39,166 bases of DNA from the NCBI GenBank assembly GCA_944380095.1, contig CALWGP010000011.1, forward strand, positions 1 to 39,166, given 5' to 3'. Under the pieces are notes generated by a model. The model made no database searches. It had not been told where the DNA came from and saw only the letters and a program-made list of their open reading frames with translations. Shown in pieces: positions 23,548 through 31,396 of this stretch (positions are counted from its first letter, which is position 1; every line of letters begins with the position of its first letter). A program made the translations under genes and the position numbers. This stretch comes from an uncultured Lachnospiraceae bacterium. Lineage in GTDB: Bacteria; Bacillota; Clostridia; Lachnospirales; Lachnospiraceae.

Positions 23548-24627
23548 TCAGTCGCGGTACATCTCGCGGTAATAATTCTGATAATCGCCGCTGGTTACGT
23601 TTTTCATCCAGTCTTCATGCTCAAAATACCAGGCGATGGTCTTTCGGATCCCGTCTTTGAACATCGTCTCCGGATACCAGCCGATTTCCGTCTTAATCTT
23701 GTCCGGGGCAATGGCATAGCGCCTGTCATGTCCCTTACGGTCTTGCACATAGGTAATCAGGTCGTCGCTGACCAGGGCCTTCCTCGGGTCGTCGTCGGAA
23801 AGCATTTCCCGCAGGGTATCCAGGATGATATGGATAATCTCAATGTTCTGCTTTTCGTTGTGACCGCCCACGTTATAGGTTTCAAACAAACGGCCTTTTT
23901 CCTGCACCATATCGATGGCCTTGGCATGGTCCTCCACGTACAGCCAGTCGCGGACGTTTTTGCCGTCGCCGTAAACGGGCAGCTTTTTGCCGGAAAGGGC
24001 GTTGTTGATAATCAGCGGGATCAGCTTTTCCGGGAACTGGTAAGGCCCGTAGTTATTGGAGCAGTTGGTGATATTGGCCGGGAAACGGTAGGTGTCCATA
24101 TAGGCCTTCACCAGCATGTCCGAGCCCGCCTTGCTGGCGGAATAAGGGCTGTGGGGCGCATAGGGGGTCGTCTCGTAAAAATACCCGCCGTCCTCTTCCA
24201 GAGAACCGTACACCTCGTCCGTGGAAACGTGCAGGAACTTCTTGTCGGACTTAAATGTCCCGTCCGGCAGTTCCCATGCCGCTTTCGCGCAGTTTAACAT
24301 CACTGCGGTGCCCAGCACGTTGGTCTGTACAAACACTTCCGGGTTGCGGATGCTTCTGTCCACATGGCTCTCCGCCGCAAAATGTACCACACGGTCGATA
24401 TCGTTTTCGGCAAAAATCTTTGCGATGGCCTCCTTGTCGCAGATATTGGCCTTTATGAACGTATAGTTGGGCCGGTTTTCCACGTCTTTTAAATTCTCAA
24501 GGTTGCCCGCATAGGTCAGGGCGTCCACGTTGATAATGCGGATTTCATCCCCGTACTTGCCAAACATGTAATGGATATAATTGGAACCGATAAAGCCGGC
24601 CCCTCCCGTCACGAGATACGTCCTCAT
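23548..24627 (-). CDS. rmlB: dTDP-glucose 4,6-dehydratase
   Basis: A 359-residue extended short-chain dehydrogenase that converts dTDP-glucose to dTDP-4-keto-6-deoxyglucose using bound NAD. The Rossmann motif is GGAGFIGSN (8-16). VSTDEVYG carries the active-site Asp/Glu neighbourhood, and YSASKAGSD holds the catalytic Tyr-x3-Lys. [14 protein letters not shown] is the usual substrate-binding stretch. The ATG at 24627 was preferred over one 10 codons upstream because GGAGG lies nine bases before it. It is the first gene of the rml-wzm-wzt-methyltransferase-glycosyltransferase transcript, with a promoter about 50 bases upstream. Complete and unremarkable. Confidence 0.97.
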   Translation of the reverse strand: MRTYLVTGGAGFIGSNYIHYMFGKYGDEIRIINVDALTYAGNLENLKDVENRPNYTFIKANICDKEAIAKIFAENDIDRVVHFAAESHVDRSIRNPEVFVQTNVLGTAVMLNCAKAAWELPDGTFKSDKKFLHVSTDEVYGSLEEDGGYFYETTPYAPHSPYSASKAGSDMLVKAYMDTYRFPANITNCSNNYGPYQFPEKLIPLIINNALSGKKLPVYGDGKNVRDWLYVEDHAKAIDMVQEKGRLFETYNVGGHNEKQNIEIIHIILDTLREMLSDDDPRKALVSDDLITYVQDRKGHDRRYAIAPDKIKTEIGWYPETMFKDGIRKTIAWYFEHEDWMKNVTSGDYQNYYREMYRD

Positions 24628-24675
24628 GATTTCATTCCTCCTGTATACCGTTTTCATACCTTAAAGTTTGCAGAT

Positions 24676-24704
24676 AGTGTATCACACTTTGGCTGGTTTT
24701 CCAA
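24676..24704 (-). promoter_or_regulatory. Promoter of the rml / exporter operon, with palindrome over the -10
   Basis: Minus strand -35 TTGGAA (24699-24704), 17-base spacer, -10 TACACT (24676-24681) preceded by an extended-10 TG. The perfect inverted repeat AGTGT-ATC-ACACT (24676-24688 on the plus strand) covers the -10 and adjacent spacer, a place where a repressor would block polymerase. It drives the main polysaccharide operon. Confidence 0.55.
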
Positions 24705-24731
24705 CTGCTGAAATACTTCTTTGCCTTCCCT

Positions 24732-24745
24732 GCCCGGTTCCGGGC
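24732..24745 (-). repeat. Short GC hairpin after the GH25 gene
   Basis: GCCCGG-TT-CCGGGC starts five bases beyond the GH25 stop codon. It has the position of a terminator but no T-tract follows on the minus strand, and the loop is only two bases. It may be a weak terminator or a 3' end stabiliser. Confidence 0.35.
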
Positions 24746-24749
24746 GCGT

Positions 24750-27107
24750 TTAATAGGCCAGATAGCTGATATTTAAGTCCACGTCCCCCGAAATTCCCGG
24801 GATGCTTCCCTGGGAAGAGTACTGCCACATTTCATACCGCCCGCTGTAGGTGGGCGCAGCCGCATACTGGGCCATCCAGATTTTGTAGCTGCCCAGGGCC
24901 GAAGTATCGATTTTTTCCGCCAGCCAGGTCCGGTTGGAATAAATGCCCGGCGTATAGCCGCTGTTTGCCACGGTCTGGCAGAAAGACCGGATCACCGCCG
25001 TGCGCTCCGCCTTGGAAAGACCGTCCGCCCGGCCGTTGGCGCCTTCCACATCAATGAAAATCGGATAGGAAAGGGCATAGCCGCTGACGGCGGAAACCGC
25101 CATGGACGCCTCTTCCACAGCCTCCGCTTCGTTGATGGCCTGGCTGAAAATATACACGCCGATCTTTAAGCCTGCGGCGGCCGCGCCCCGGATATTTTCC
25201 CGGAACATCTCGTCCTCGATCAGGGCCCCGCTGGAAGAACCCCGGTAGCCGCAGCGGATAATGACAAATTCCACGCCGGAATTTTTCACCGCGTTCCAGT
25301 CGATGGAACCGTTGTGGCGGGAAACGTCGATGCCCAGCACGCCGTTTACCTGCAGGCTGCCGTCGCTTTGGAACACATACTTCATCCCCAGGATTACCTG
25401 TTCCCCCGTTACCGCGTTCCCGTCTTTGTCAAAATAGTACCGCTTCCCGTCAATGGTCTGCCAGCCGGTATAACGATACCCGCCCCCCGCTTTCCTGCGG
25501 TAAAAGACTTCATACTTTTCATAATCGGCTGCCGTAGCCGCTTTATATTCTTCTCCGTCCTTATAGTACAACTCGTTGCCCGCGCTGTCCTTTAAGGGGG
25601 TATGGTCCGCTTCTCCGGTCCCGGTTTCTGTTTCGGTCTCCGTTTCCGTCTCCGTCTCGGTTTCGGTCTCTGTTTCCGTTTCCGTCTCTGTTTCGCCTTG
25701 TGTCCCGTCGTCCTCCGTTTCCTCCTGCGTCCCTTCCTTGGGGGCTGTAAAAATCACCTCGGCCTGTGCGCTCACCCCTTTTACCGTCACCACGGCATGC
25801 AGCGCAGCCTCCCGGTCGGAAGAAACCGAAAGGGTCGTCCCCGTGCCGGAAACATCCCCGGACCACTGGAAATCTTCCTCCGTCAGCGATCCTTCGCCGG
25901 CGGTATCCGCTTCCGCCTTAAGCGCCACCGTTTCCCCGGCAAGGTATTCCCCGCCGCCGAAAACACGGACGTTTGTCACAGTCAGTCCGTCCGCCTGTTC
26001 CCGGGAAGATCCTTCGGAATCATCTTCCTGCGTATCCGTCCCGGAATCCACGGTTTCTTCCTTGGAAAACCAGGTCGTCCCATCTACAAACGCTGTCCTG
26101 TCCAGGCCCTCCAGGGATGCCAGGCTGTCCGGCGCAGGGATTTCTTCCCGGGACACTTCTTCCCAGCCGCCCCCGTCCAGCGGGGTACAGGTGGACTCTA
26201 CCCACTCCACCGTATCCGTCAGAACAGACTCCACCTGGGTCTGTATCTCCGTATCTTCCTTGGCCGCATTGATCTCGGACTCCTTTTTCACTTCGTCCGA
26301 AACGTCCACTTTCTCATAAACGATCTCGTCTTTGACCGTCACCTTTCCGGAAACGCCTGCCGCTGCGCTGTCCTCCACTTTGTCCGGGGATAAAATCGTT
26401 ACCGTATACTCTCCCGGCGCAATGCTGCTTAGGGAAATAATGCCGTCCTCGTTGTCGTCCCTTTCCGTCCTGGTCTCCGGCCCTTCGATTTTTACCTCAA
26501 ACGGCTGGCTGCCGATCAGCTTCCCGGATTCTTTGTTGATAAACTTGATCTTTAAATCTTTCTGGATGGAAGAAAGCTTCAGGGCAATCTGCACGTCCAA
26601 AACCAGATCCTTTTCCTCGTATTCCTTTGCTTTGTTTTCCTCCAGCCGCGCCGCTTCCCGGGCCGCGATCTTGGCGTCCGCCACTGCGGTAAACACCCCT
26701 TCTCCCGCAATCCCGATAGTTTCCATCTTTTTGCCGATTTCCGCCATGGCCTGCGCCTGCTGGTCCACCTGACGGACGCCGGAGTAAATCCCCACTGTCA
26801 CCACGGCAAAAAGCAGCACCAAAACACCGGCCAGCCCCACCGCCACATCCATGGCGGAAAAACTGTCCCAGTCTTTTCCCTTCCGGGTTCCCGCTTTGCA
26901 ATTCCCCTGTTTTTTTGCCGCCCTGCAGACGGCCTTCCTTCTTTCTTCCCGCAGCTTCCTTGCTTTTCGTTTCTCCATGACGACCCGGTCGTCCGGTACG
27001 AAAGTCAAAAAGCTTTCCATCGCGTCCTTCGACGCTTTCCGCGCTTTGGGGCGCGTGCTTTTTTCGACCGGCTGATCTGCTTTCCGGCTTCTTTGATGCT
27101 TTTTCAA
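24750..27107 (-). CDS. Membrane-anchored GH25 muramidase with Ig-like and Glu-Thr repeat stalk
   Basis: A 785-residue surface peptidoglycan hydrolase. The N-terminal 85 residues are strongly basic and cytoplasmic, then one helix (about 86-110). Outside follow a helical Glu-rich segment (115-170), a CnaB/prealbumin-like beta domain (about 183-245), an Ig-like domain (about 376-456), an acidic stalk with 11 Glu-Thr pairs (472-493), a choline-binding-type repeat (YTGWQTIDGKRYYFDKDGN, 544-562) and a C-terminal GH25 domain (588-785). The catalytic acidic residues are D592 (GIDVSRHNG) and D684/E686 (FIDVEG). GH25 enzymes cleave the MurNAc-GlcNAc bond. The start is a TTG at 27107 with GGAGAGG seven bases upstream; the frame is open further upstream without a better ribosome site. 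Transcribed toward the rml operon; no clear promoter was seen in its 184-base upstream gap. Confidence 0.9.
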   Translation of the reverse strand: MKKHQRSRKADQPVEKSTRPKARKASKDAMESFLTFVPDDRVVMEKRKARKLREERRKAVCRAAKKQGNCKAGTRKGKDWDSFSAMDVAVGLAGVLVLLFAVVTVGIYSGVRQVDQQAQAMAEIGKKMETIGIAGEGVFTAVADAKIAAREAARLEENKAKEYEEKDLVLDVQIALKLSSIQKDLKIKFINKESGKLIGSQPFEVKIEGPETRTERDDNEDGIISLSSIAPGEYTVTILSPDKVEDSAAAGVSGKVTVKDEIVYEKVDVSDEVKKESEINAAKEDTEIQTQVESVLTDTVEWVESTCTPLDGGGWEEVSREEIPAPDSLASLEGLDRTAFVDGTTWFSKEETVDSGTDTQEDDSEGSSREQADGLTVTNVRVFGGGEYLAGETVALKAEADTAGEGSLTEEDFQWSGDVSGTGTTLSVSSDREAALHAVVTVKGVSAQAEVIFTAPKEGTQEETEDDGTQGETETETETETETETETETETETETGTGEADHTPLKDSAGNELYYKDGEEYKAATAADYEKYEVFYRRKAGGGYRYTGWQTIDGKRYYFDKDGNAVTGEQVILGMKYVFQSDGSLQVNGVLGIDVSRHNGSIDWNAVKNSGVEFVIIRCGYRGSSSGALIEDEMFRENIRGAAAAGLKIGVYIFSQAINEAEAVEEASMAVSAVSGYALSYPIFIDVEGANGRADGLSKAERTAVIRSFCQTVANSGYTPGIYSNRTWLAEKIDTSALGSYKIWMAQYAAAPTYSGRYEMWQYSSQGSIPGISGDVDLNISYLAY
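25629..25694 (-). repeat. In-frame hexanucleotide repeat encoding (Glu-Thr)11
   Basis: Eleven consecutive 6-base units (GAA/GAG + ACN) encode alternating Glu-Thr in the GH25 protein. Because each unit is two codons, slippage would change stalk length without breaking the frame. Third-base variation among units shows the array is not freshly expanded. Confidence 0.85.
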
Positions 27108-27291
27108 CGTTTTTCCTCTCCTGTATCTTCCTGTCTGCACGTTTGTTTGGCACGGGGGACCCGTTTTTTGTCGAACGCTTTTTCTTGCAGATTCCTGCGC
27201 CGCATGACACAATGACCTCGTAAACCACAACAGCCTGCGCCGGAAATTGTCGCAAACATTCCCCGCGGCCAAAAGAAAGGATGTGTCCGCC

Positions 27292-27588
27292 ATGATGTAC
27301 ATACACTACTGCAAATACTGCCAGCGAATCCATATTCTCAACGGCCATAAAAATTACTGTCCCCGCTGCCGGGGCCATCTGGCCGAACTGAAAATTTCCT
27401 ATCTAAAATATGTCAATCTGGATCCGGATGCCCGCAAAACCCTGCGGGACCGCTGCAAGGATCCCAGGGAACTGGCCGCCCTCACCGCGCTGCCCCAAAA
27501 GTCCGGCAGCTGCGCCAAATGGCTTCCCCTGCCTGCCTCAAAGGTAGAAAATTACCATTCCGAGCACTATGCAGCCTATTCCCACTAA
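27292..27588 (+). CDS. Small zinc-ribbon protein
   Basis: A 98-residue protein with a four-cysteine zinc ribbon at its N-terminus: CKYC (about 7-10) and CPRC (about 24-27). The body (KISYLKYVNLDPDARKTLRD) is predicted to be helical. I recognise the type as an uncharacterised small protein found in Clostridia but know no function. The ATG at 27292 is followed by a second ATG; an AAAGG about 11 bases upstream is the only ribosome-site candidate. It is divergent from the GH25 gene, and its last 51 bases overlap the convergent half-transporter gene. The paired-cysteine pattern and conserved spacing support a real gene, but the weak ribosome site leaves doubt about the start. Confidence 0.65.
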   Translation: MMYIHYCKYCQRIHILNGHKNYCPRCRGHLAELKISYLKYVNLDPDARKTLRDRCKDPRELAALTALPQKSGSCAKWLPLPASKVENYHSEHYAAYSH

Positions 27589-27873
27589 TCTGGAAACCGT
27601 AAGCTTTTCCTTAAAAAAGACCGCGCTAAGTACCGGCACCAGCACGTATCCCAGCGACTCCATCACCGGCGCGTTGAGGTAATCCAGGGTCCTAAGCCCC
27701 TGGATGCTTAAAAACATGGAGCCAAACAGCAGCAGATACCCGCCGATCACCCAGGGATTGCAGTATTCCCGAAACAGGGACGGGTATCTTTGCATGGCTC
27801 CTTTTTTGAGCAAAAGCTGGGAAATGCAGGCCAGCAATACGGAAGCCAGCAAAAACAGATAATGAGGGTCCAT
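27538..27873 (-). CDS. EamA/SMR-like half-transporter, second of pair
   Basis: A 111-residue, four-helix membrane protein of the drug/metabolite transporter superfamily. It has a helix ending in QLLLKKGAMQR (19-29), a segment with SIQGLRTLDYLNAPVMES (56-73) and a final helix VGIGCIVLGMVIFYL. The size and pattern match small multidrug resistance-like proteins and the ArnE/ArnF subunits that flip undecaprenyl-phosphate-aminoarabinose. The ATG at 27873 has GGGAGAG four bases upstream and lies one base after the stop of the preceding homologue, so the two are probably made together as a heterodimer. Next to a polysaccharide island a lipid-linked sugar is a reasonable substrate, but that is inference. 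The 3' end overlaps the zinc-ribbon gene on the other strand. Confidence 0.8.
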   Translation of the reverse strand: MDPHYLFLLASVLLACISQLLLKKGAMQRYPSLFREYCNPWVIGGYLLLFGSMFLSIQGLRTLDYLNAPVMESLGYVLVPVLSAVFFKEKLTVSRLVGIGCIVLGMVIFYL

Positions 27874-27874
27874 T

Positions 27875-28237
27875 TTACTCTCCCTTCTTTCCGGCGTTGA
27901 CCACAGCGGTCCCCAGGACCACCAGTCCGACGCCCAGTATCTTTTTTCCCGTCACCGGCTCCCCGAAAATAAGCACCGCCCACAGAAGGGACCATAAAAG
28001 CGCCGCGGCCCGGTTGGCATAAGCCACGGAAAGATCAAATTTTTTGATCATCTGCTGCCAGAGGATGGCATACACGCCCAGCACTGCGATTTCCAGCCCG
28101 TACAGGGCCAAAAAGGACCAGGCAGAATCCGCCATGGACGCACGGGCCGCAAATTTGCCGATCACGCCTGCTATTGTATAAATGATAACGCTGCACTGCA
28201 AAAAAAACAGGTCGCGCAGCCGAATCTTCCTTTTCAT
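27875..28237 (-). CDS. EamA/SMR-like half-transporter, first of pair
   Basis: A 120-residue four-helix protein of the same superfamily as its downstream neighbour, with a basic start (MKRKIRLRDLFF), SVAYANRAAALLWSLLWAVLIFGEPVTGKK in the second half (conserved Glu in the EPVT turn) and a closing glycine-rich helix. The EamA-type hallmark (F.GEP.T) is clearer here than in the partner. The ATG at 28237 has a purine-rich site upstream, and a promoter with an extended -10 lies 55 bases before it. The two stop-start positions are one base apart (TAA A ATG). Likely forms an antiparallel dimer with its partner to move a lipid-linked sugar or a small metabolite across the membrane. Confidence 0.8.
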   Translation of the reverse strand: MKRKIRLRDLFFLQCSVIIYTIAGVIGKFAARASMADSAWSFLALYGLEIAVLGVYAILWQQMIKKFDLSVAYANRAAALLWSLLWAVLIFGEPVTGKKILGVGLVVLGTAVVNAGKKGE

Positions 28238-28291
28238 TCTTCCGGTCTTTCTCTCTTTTCCTGCATCCTGTGGGATGCTTCGATCCCAATC

Positions 28292-28320
28292 AGTATATCA
28301 TTCTTTTCGTTTTTTCGGAA
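28292..28320 (-). promoter_or_regulatory. Promoter of the half-transporter pair
   Basis: Minus strand -10 TATACT (28292-28297) with an extended-10 TG one base upstream; the -35 TTCCGA (28315-28320) at 17 bases is weak. The leader contains a small hairpin GCATCC-CACA-GGATGC (28263-28278), whose function is unknown. Confidence 0.5.
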
Positions 28321-28363
28321 CCGTCCATTTCTTCACTTTTTCTTAATTTTGCCCTCCGCAGAA

Positions 28364-28393
28364 TGGACAAAGAAGAAGGGCAGGTGTTAAGAT
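28364..28393 (+). promoter_or_regulatory. Promoter of the SGNH-fold protein gene
   Basis: Plus strand -35 TGGACA (28364-28369), 18-base spacer, -10 TAAGAT (28388-28393), 21 bases before the ATG at 28415. A strong AGGAGG ribosome site lies between. The leader is very short. Confidence 0.45.
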
Positions 28394-28414
28394 AAACCCA
28401 AAAGGAGGAATTCC

Positions 28415-29452
28415 ATGAAATCTGAATCAAACCACCCTCACCATACGTCCGGCAAAAGACGCCCCGGCGCCGGGCAGGATCCCCACAGGCACCGTTCGTC
28501 CCGCCGCCGCAGACGCCGGCAGATCAACGGACATGTGATCTTTTTTTGCATACTGGGCGTTGTGTTCCTGATCACCATCATCCGCCTGATCCTCTGGAAC
28601 CGGGGAACGGACTCCGGCTACGATCCAAACGAAACCACCTCGGAGTTCGATGTGGAAGTGCTGGACTACATCCAGCCCCTGGATCCTTCTTTGCTTAAGG
28701 GACACAAAGACGACGGCGTTACCACCATCCTGGCACTGGGAAACAACCCTTTTTCCGACGACAGAAGCGACTCTGGCCTAGCCGGCCTGATCGCCCAAAA
28801 AACCGGCGCCACCGTCTATAACGGCGCCTTCCCCGGCAGCACCATCGCCACGAAAAATCCGGAATACGACAGCAGTTACCCCCTGGACGGCTTAAGCCTT
28901 TACTGGGTGACGGCCTCCCTGGCCAACCAAAACTTTGACCTGATGGAAGCAGTAGTTTCCGATCTGGATTCCGATTCCGCCAGCGAGGCGCTAAAGACGC
29001 TGAAGGAAACGGATATGGATACGGTGGACGACCTGGTCCTTTTTTATGACCTGCAGGACTATATGGGCGGCCGCATCGTTTACGATGAAAACAACCTGCA
29101 AAACCTCAACACCTGTTATGGCGCGCTCAACGCCTCCATTCAGCTGATCCAGGAAACCTGGCCCCATATCCGGATTTTCGTCCTCTCCCCCACTTACGGG
29201 ACTTTCACGCAAGGCGACGGTACCGAAATAGATCCCAGCCAGGACGATCTTGGCAACGGCACCCTAGTGGACTACCTCAACTGGCAGCTGGAAGTCAGCC
29301 GCCGCAACGGGGTTTCCTTCGTGGATACCTACTATGGCGCCGTCACCGTGGACGACGCAGACTGCCTTACGGACGGCTATCACTTAAACCCGGAAGGCCG
29401 CAGCCGGGTAGCGGACCGCTTCGCTCAAATCCTGCAGCCTGCGCGGGACTGA
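28415..29452 (+). CDS. Membrane-anchored SGNH-fold protein with altered nucleophile block
   Basis: A 345-residue type II membrane protein. The first 37 residues are His/Arg-rich and cytoplasmic (run of basic residues 29-35), and a helix spans about 39-60. The extracellular domain resembles SGNH/GDSL esterases. Block I is ILALGNNPFSDD (105-116), where the usual GDS reads G109-N110-N111. The block II-like part is NGAFPGST (136-143) and block V is TDGYHLNPEG (319-328) with D320 and H323. The Ser position is Asn; S114 nearby is the only alternative. It may therefore be a binding protein or an unusual esterase. ATG with AGGAGG six bases upstream. It is divergent from the half-transporter pair and its end overlaps the convergent DUF6020-like gene by 28 bases. 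Role in glycan acetyl or acyl modification is a guess from context. Confidence 0.75.
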   Translation: MKSESNHPHHTSGKRRPGAGQDPHRHRSSRRRRRRQINGHVIFFCILGVVFLITIIRLILWNRGTDSGYDPNETTSEFDVEVLDYIQPLDPSLLKGHKDDGVTTILALGNNPFSDDRSDSGLAGLIAQKTGATVYNGAFPGSTIATKNPEYDSSYPLDGLSLYWVTASLANQNFDLMEAVVSDLDSDSASEALKTLKETDMDTVDDLVLFYDLQDYMGGRIVYDENNLQNLNTCYGALNASIQLIQETWPHIRIFVLSPTYGTFTQGDGTEIDPSQDDLGNGTLVDYLNWQLEVSRRNGVSFVDTYYGAVTVDDADCLTDGYHLNPEGRSRVADRFAQILQPARD

Positions 29453-31374
29453 CCGTCCCTTTCCTTCCGGCGACAGCCCGACAGATAAAAGGCGGTCACA
29501 GACGGCATGGCATAAATGACCGGGAACGCATAGCGGGGCTGGTCCTGGATCTGGGGCGCCATTAAAATGATCAGGAAAGAAAGAATCAGGGGCAGCATCA
29601 CAAACAGCTGCTCCTTTTTCCGTCTGTCCGCCAGCATAAAAACAAACACCATGGTCATCAGGATCATGTAAAACGCCACATTATTGAGCATACCGATCAC
29701 CGGCAGTTTCGTCAGCAAAGAATACAGGCTCACCGCCACGGCGTCCAGGCCCTCCAGGCTTTCCGGGATATGGATATTCAGCGTTTCGTAGACCGGCTCA
29801 TCCCACAGCGTCTCCGCCCCGGAATAACAGTTCTTGTTGTAAACAATATTGTCCACATAAGGGGCGAACAGATAGTAATTCTGGTTCCAGGTGGCCTCCA
29901 CATAGCAGAGGGGATGGCGGAAAAACTGACGCAGCCAAAGCTTAAAGTAAGCTGCCAGGTCCGCGGTACTCTCCGCGTGGTAAGTGGTTTTTACCGGATC
30001 CGCAGTCATGGGATTGTAAATCCGGGGAAGGTTGTCGTAGTCTAACACCTTCCGGATCACTTCCTGTTCCTGCGCAGGGATTTCCCCGCCGAAATCCCTC
30101 ACAAACCTGGCCGTCTGCTGGAAAGGCAGCGAAAGCATTTCCTTGGGCGTATCTTTCTGCACATCATAGCGCACGGAAATGGCCGTTTCCGCCCCCCAGG
30201 ATAAAATCAGGGGCAGCAGCAGGCAAAGGGCCGGCGTGAACAGGGCCTTTCCCCGAAAAGAAGTCCTTTTTCCCAAAATCCGCCCCAGCGCCCAGTTAAG
30301 CACGATCAGCAAGGCTACGGGGACATACACGTAAACCCCGTTTTTCCGAAACAGGATCATAAAACCGACGCCCAGCACCCAAAGGCAGATCCAAAGCCGG
30401 CTTTTGAAAAATCGGGCAGGATCCTGCACCAGCTCCATACAGCCAAGCGCCAGCAAAAGAAAGCAGGCCGTATACAAAAAATCCTTAATGGGAAACGCAG
30501 CGTATCCCGCGTAATAAGGCGCAAAGCAGATCACGGCAAAGGTCAAAAGGCGAATCCAGGCCGGGGCCTGCCAGCGGCGCATCAGCGTCAGCGACCAGGC
30601 CAGCACCGCCGCCATCACGGCCGTCTGGAACAAAACAAACGCAAACAGACCGGCATTGGCGCTTCCTGCAATCAGGCCCAGATGCACAAAGACACCGAAC
30701 AGCCAGGTATGGAACACCGGCTGGGCCGTGGTCCAGGTACCGGTACCGAAATAATAACCCAGCTGCGCCCAGTTGTCATAGCTCATGGCCGCCGGATAAC
30801 GCAGGACCAGATGGCCGCTCCACAAAAGCAAAATCCCGATCCAGACCGTCAGCCAGGGATGCTTCCGATACAGCCTCAGCAACGGCCCGGCAAGCCCTTT
30901 TTCCATGCGGATGTCCCTGCCGCTGTGAAACAGGGCGTAAAGCGCATTGGCGGCCCATAAGTAAAAGGCGTAAGAACCCGCCAGCGTCACGCAGCTGCGT
31001 ACCAGGTTCAGCCGGGGCGAAAAGAGGATGTCCGGGCTGTTGGCCCACAAAAACCCCTGCCCCCCTGTATAGAGCACCGCCAGGACCAGGGCCAGGGCAT
31101 GTCCGAAGCGAAAGGTCCGCCCCTGTCCCTCGATCCAGAATTTCCGGTAGCATACATACAGGCACAGCGTCAGCACCGTCAGCAGCAGCCCTTTTTCCGT
31201 CAGTCCCTGTCCCGCCTGCTCCAGAAAGGTATAAAGCCCTTTCCTGGCCGCATGGGCAATCCCCTCATCCTCTACTTCTCCCACCGCCATGGTCACCGTA
31301 AGGGCCCGCGCAGAAAGCAGGGCCCCAAAAAACAGCAGCAGACGGCTTTTTCCCGCCGCAAATTTCGTTTTCAT
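29425..31374 (-). CDS. DUF6020-like polytopic membrane protein (GT-C-like)
   Basis: A 649-residue protein with roughly 12-14 hydrophobic helices and an extracellular segment at about 405-545. I recognise it as the DUF6020 type common in Lachnospiraceae. YPAAMSYDNWAQLGYYFGTG (about 190-209), followed by QPVFHTWLFG, resembles the aspartate-bearing first loop and His motif of GT-C glycosyltransferases, which use polyprenyl-phosphate sugars on the outer face. The ATG at 31374 has GAGG about 7 bases upstream, 22 bases after the stop of the preceding ORF, so it is the last gene of the operon that starts with the FkbH-like gene. Likely role: transfer of a sugar branch onto the exported polysaccharide (inference). 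Its 3' end overlaps the SGNH-fold gene by 28 bases. Confidence 0.7.
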   Translation of the reverse strand: MKTKFAAGKSRLLLFFGALLSARALTVTMAVGEVEDEGIAHAARKGLYTFLEQAGQGLTEKGLLLTVLTLCLYVCYRKFWIEGQGRTFRFGHALALVLAVLYTGGQGFLWANSPDILFSPRLNLVRSCVTLAGSYAFYLWAANALYALFHSGRDIRMEKGLAGPLLRLYRKHPWLTVWIGILLLWSGHLVLRYPAAMSYDNWAQLGYYFGTGTWTTAQPVFHTWLFGVFVHLGLIAGSANAGLFAFVLFQTAVMAAVLAWSLTLMRRWQAPAWIRLLTFAVICFAPYYAGYAAFPIKDFLYTACFLLLALGCMELVQDPARFFKSRLWICLWVLGVGFMILFRKNGVYVYVPVALLIVLNWALGRILGKRTSFRGKALFTPALCLLLPLILSWGAETAISVRYDVQKDTPKEMLSLPFQQTARFVRDFGGEIPAQEQEVIRKVLDYDNLPRIYNPMTADPVKTTYHAESTADLAAYFKLWLRQFFRHPLCYVEATWNQNYYLFAPYVDNIVYNKNCYSGAETLWDEPVYETLNIHIPESLEGLDAVAVSLYSLLTKLPVIGMLNNVAFYMILMTMVFVFMLADRRKKEQLFVMLPLILSFLIILMAPQIQDQPRYAFPVIYAMPSVTAFYLSGCRRKERDGQSRAGCRI

Positions 31375-31396
31375 CTCTCTCCCTCTTTTGTTTCCG

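Noticed and set aside
25629..25694. Tandem hexamers as a CRISPR or phase-variable switch
   Set aside because: Units are too short and contiguous for CRISPR, and six-base steps cannot shift the reading frame.
25576..26319. Plus-strand frame with a Ser-Val repeat
   Set aside because: It is the antisense of the Glu-Thr repeat and neighbouring stalk of the GH25 gene.
27152..27169. Plus-strand hairpin ACGGG-GGA-CCCGT followed by six T
   Set aside because: It looks like a terminator, but no plus-strand gene ends here and the stem is only five pairs with a three-base loop; it lies in the leader of the GH25 gene.
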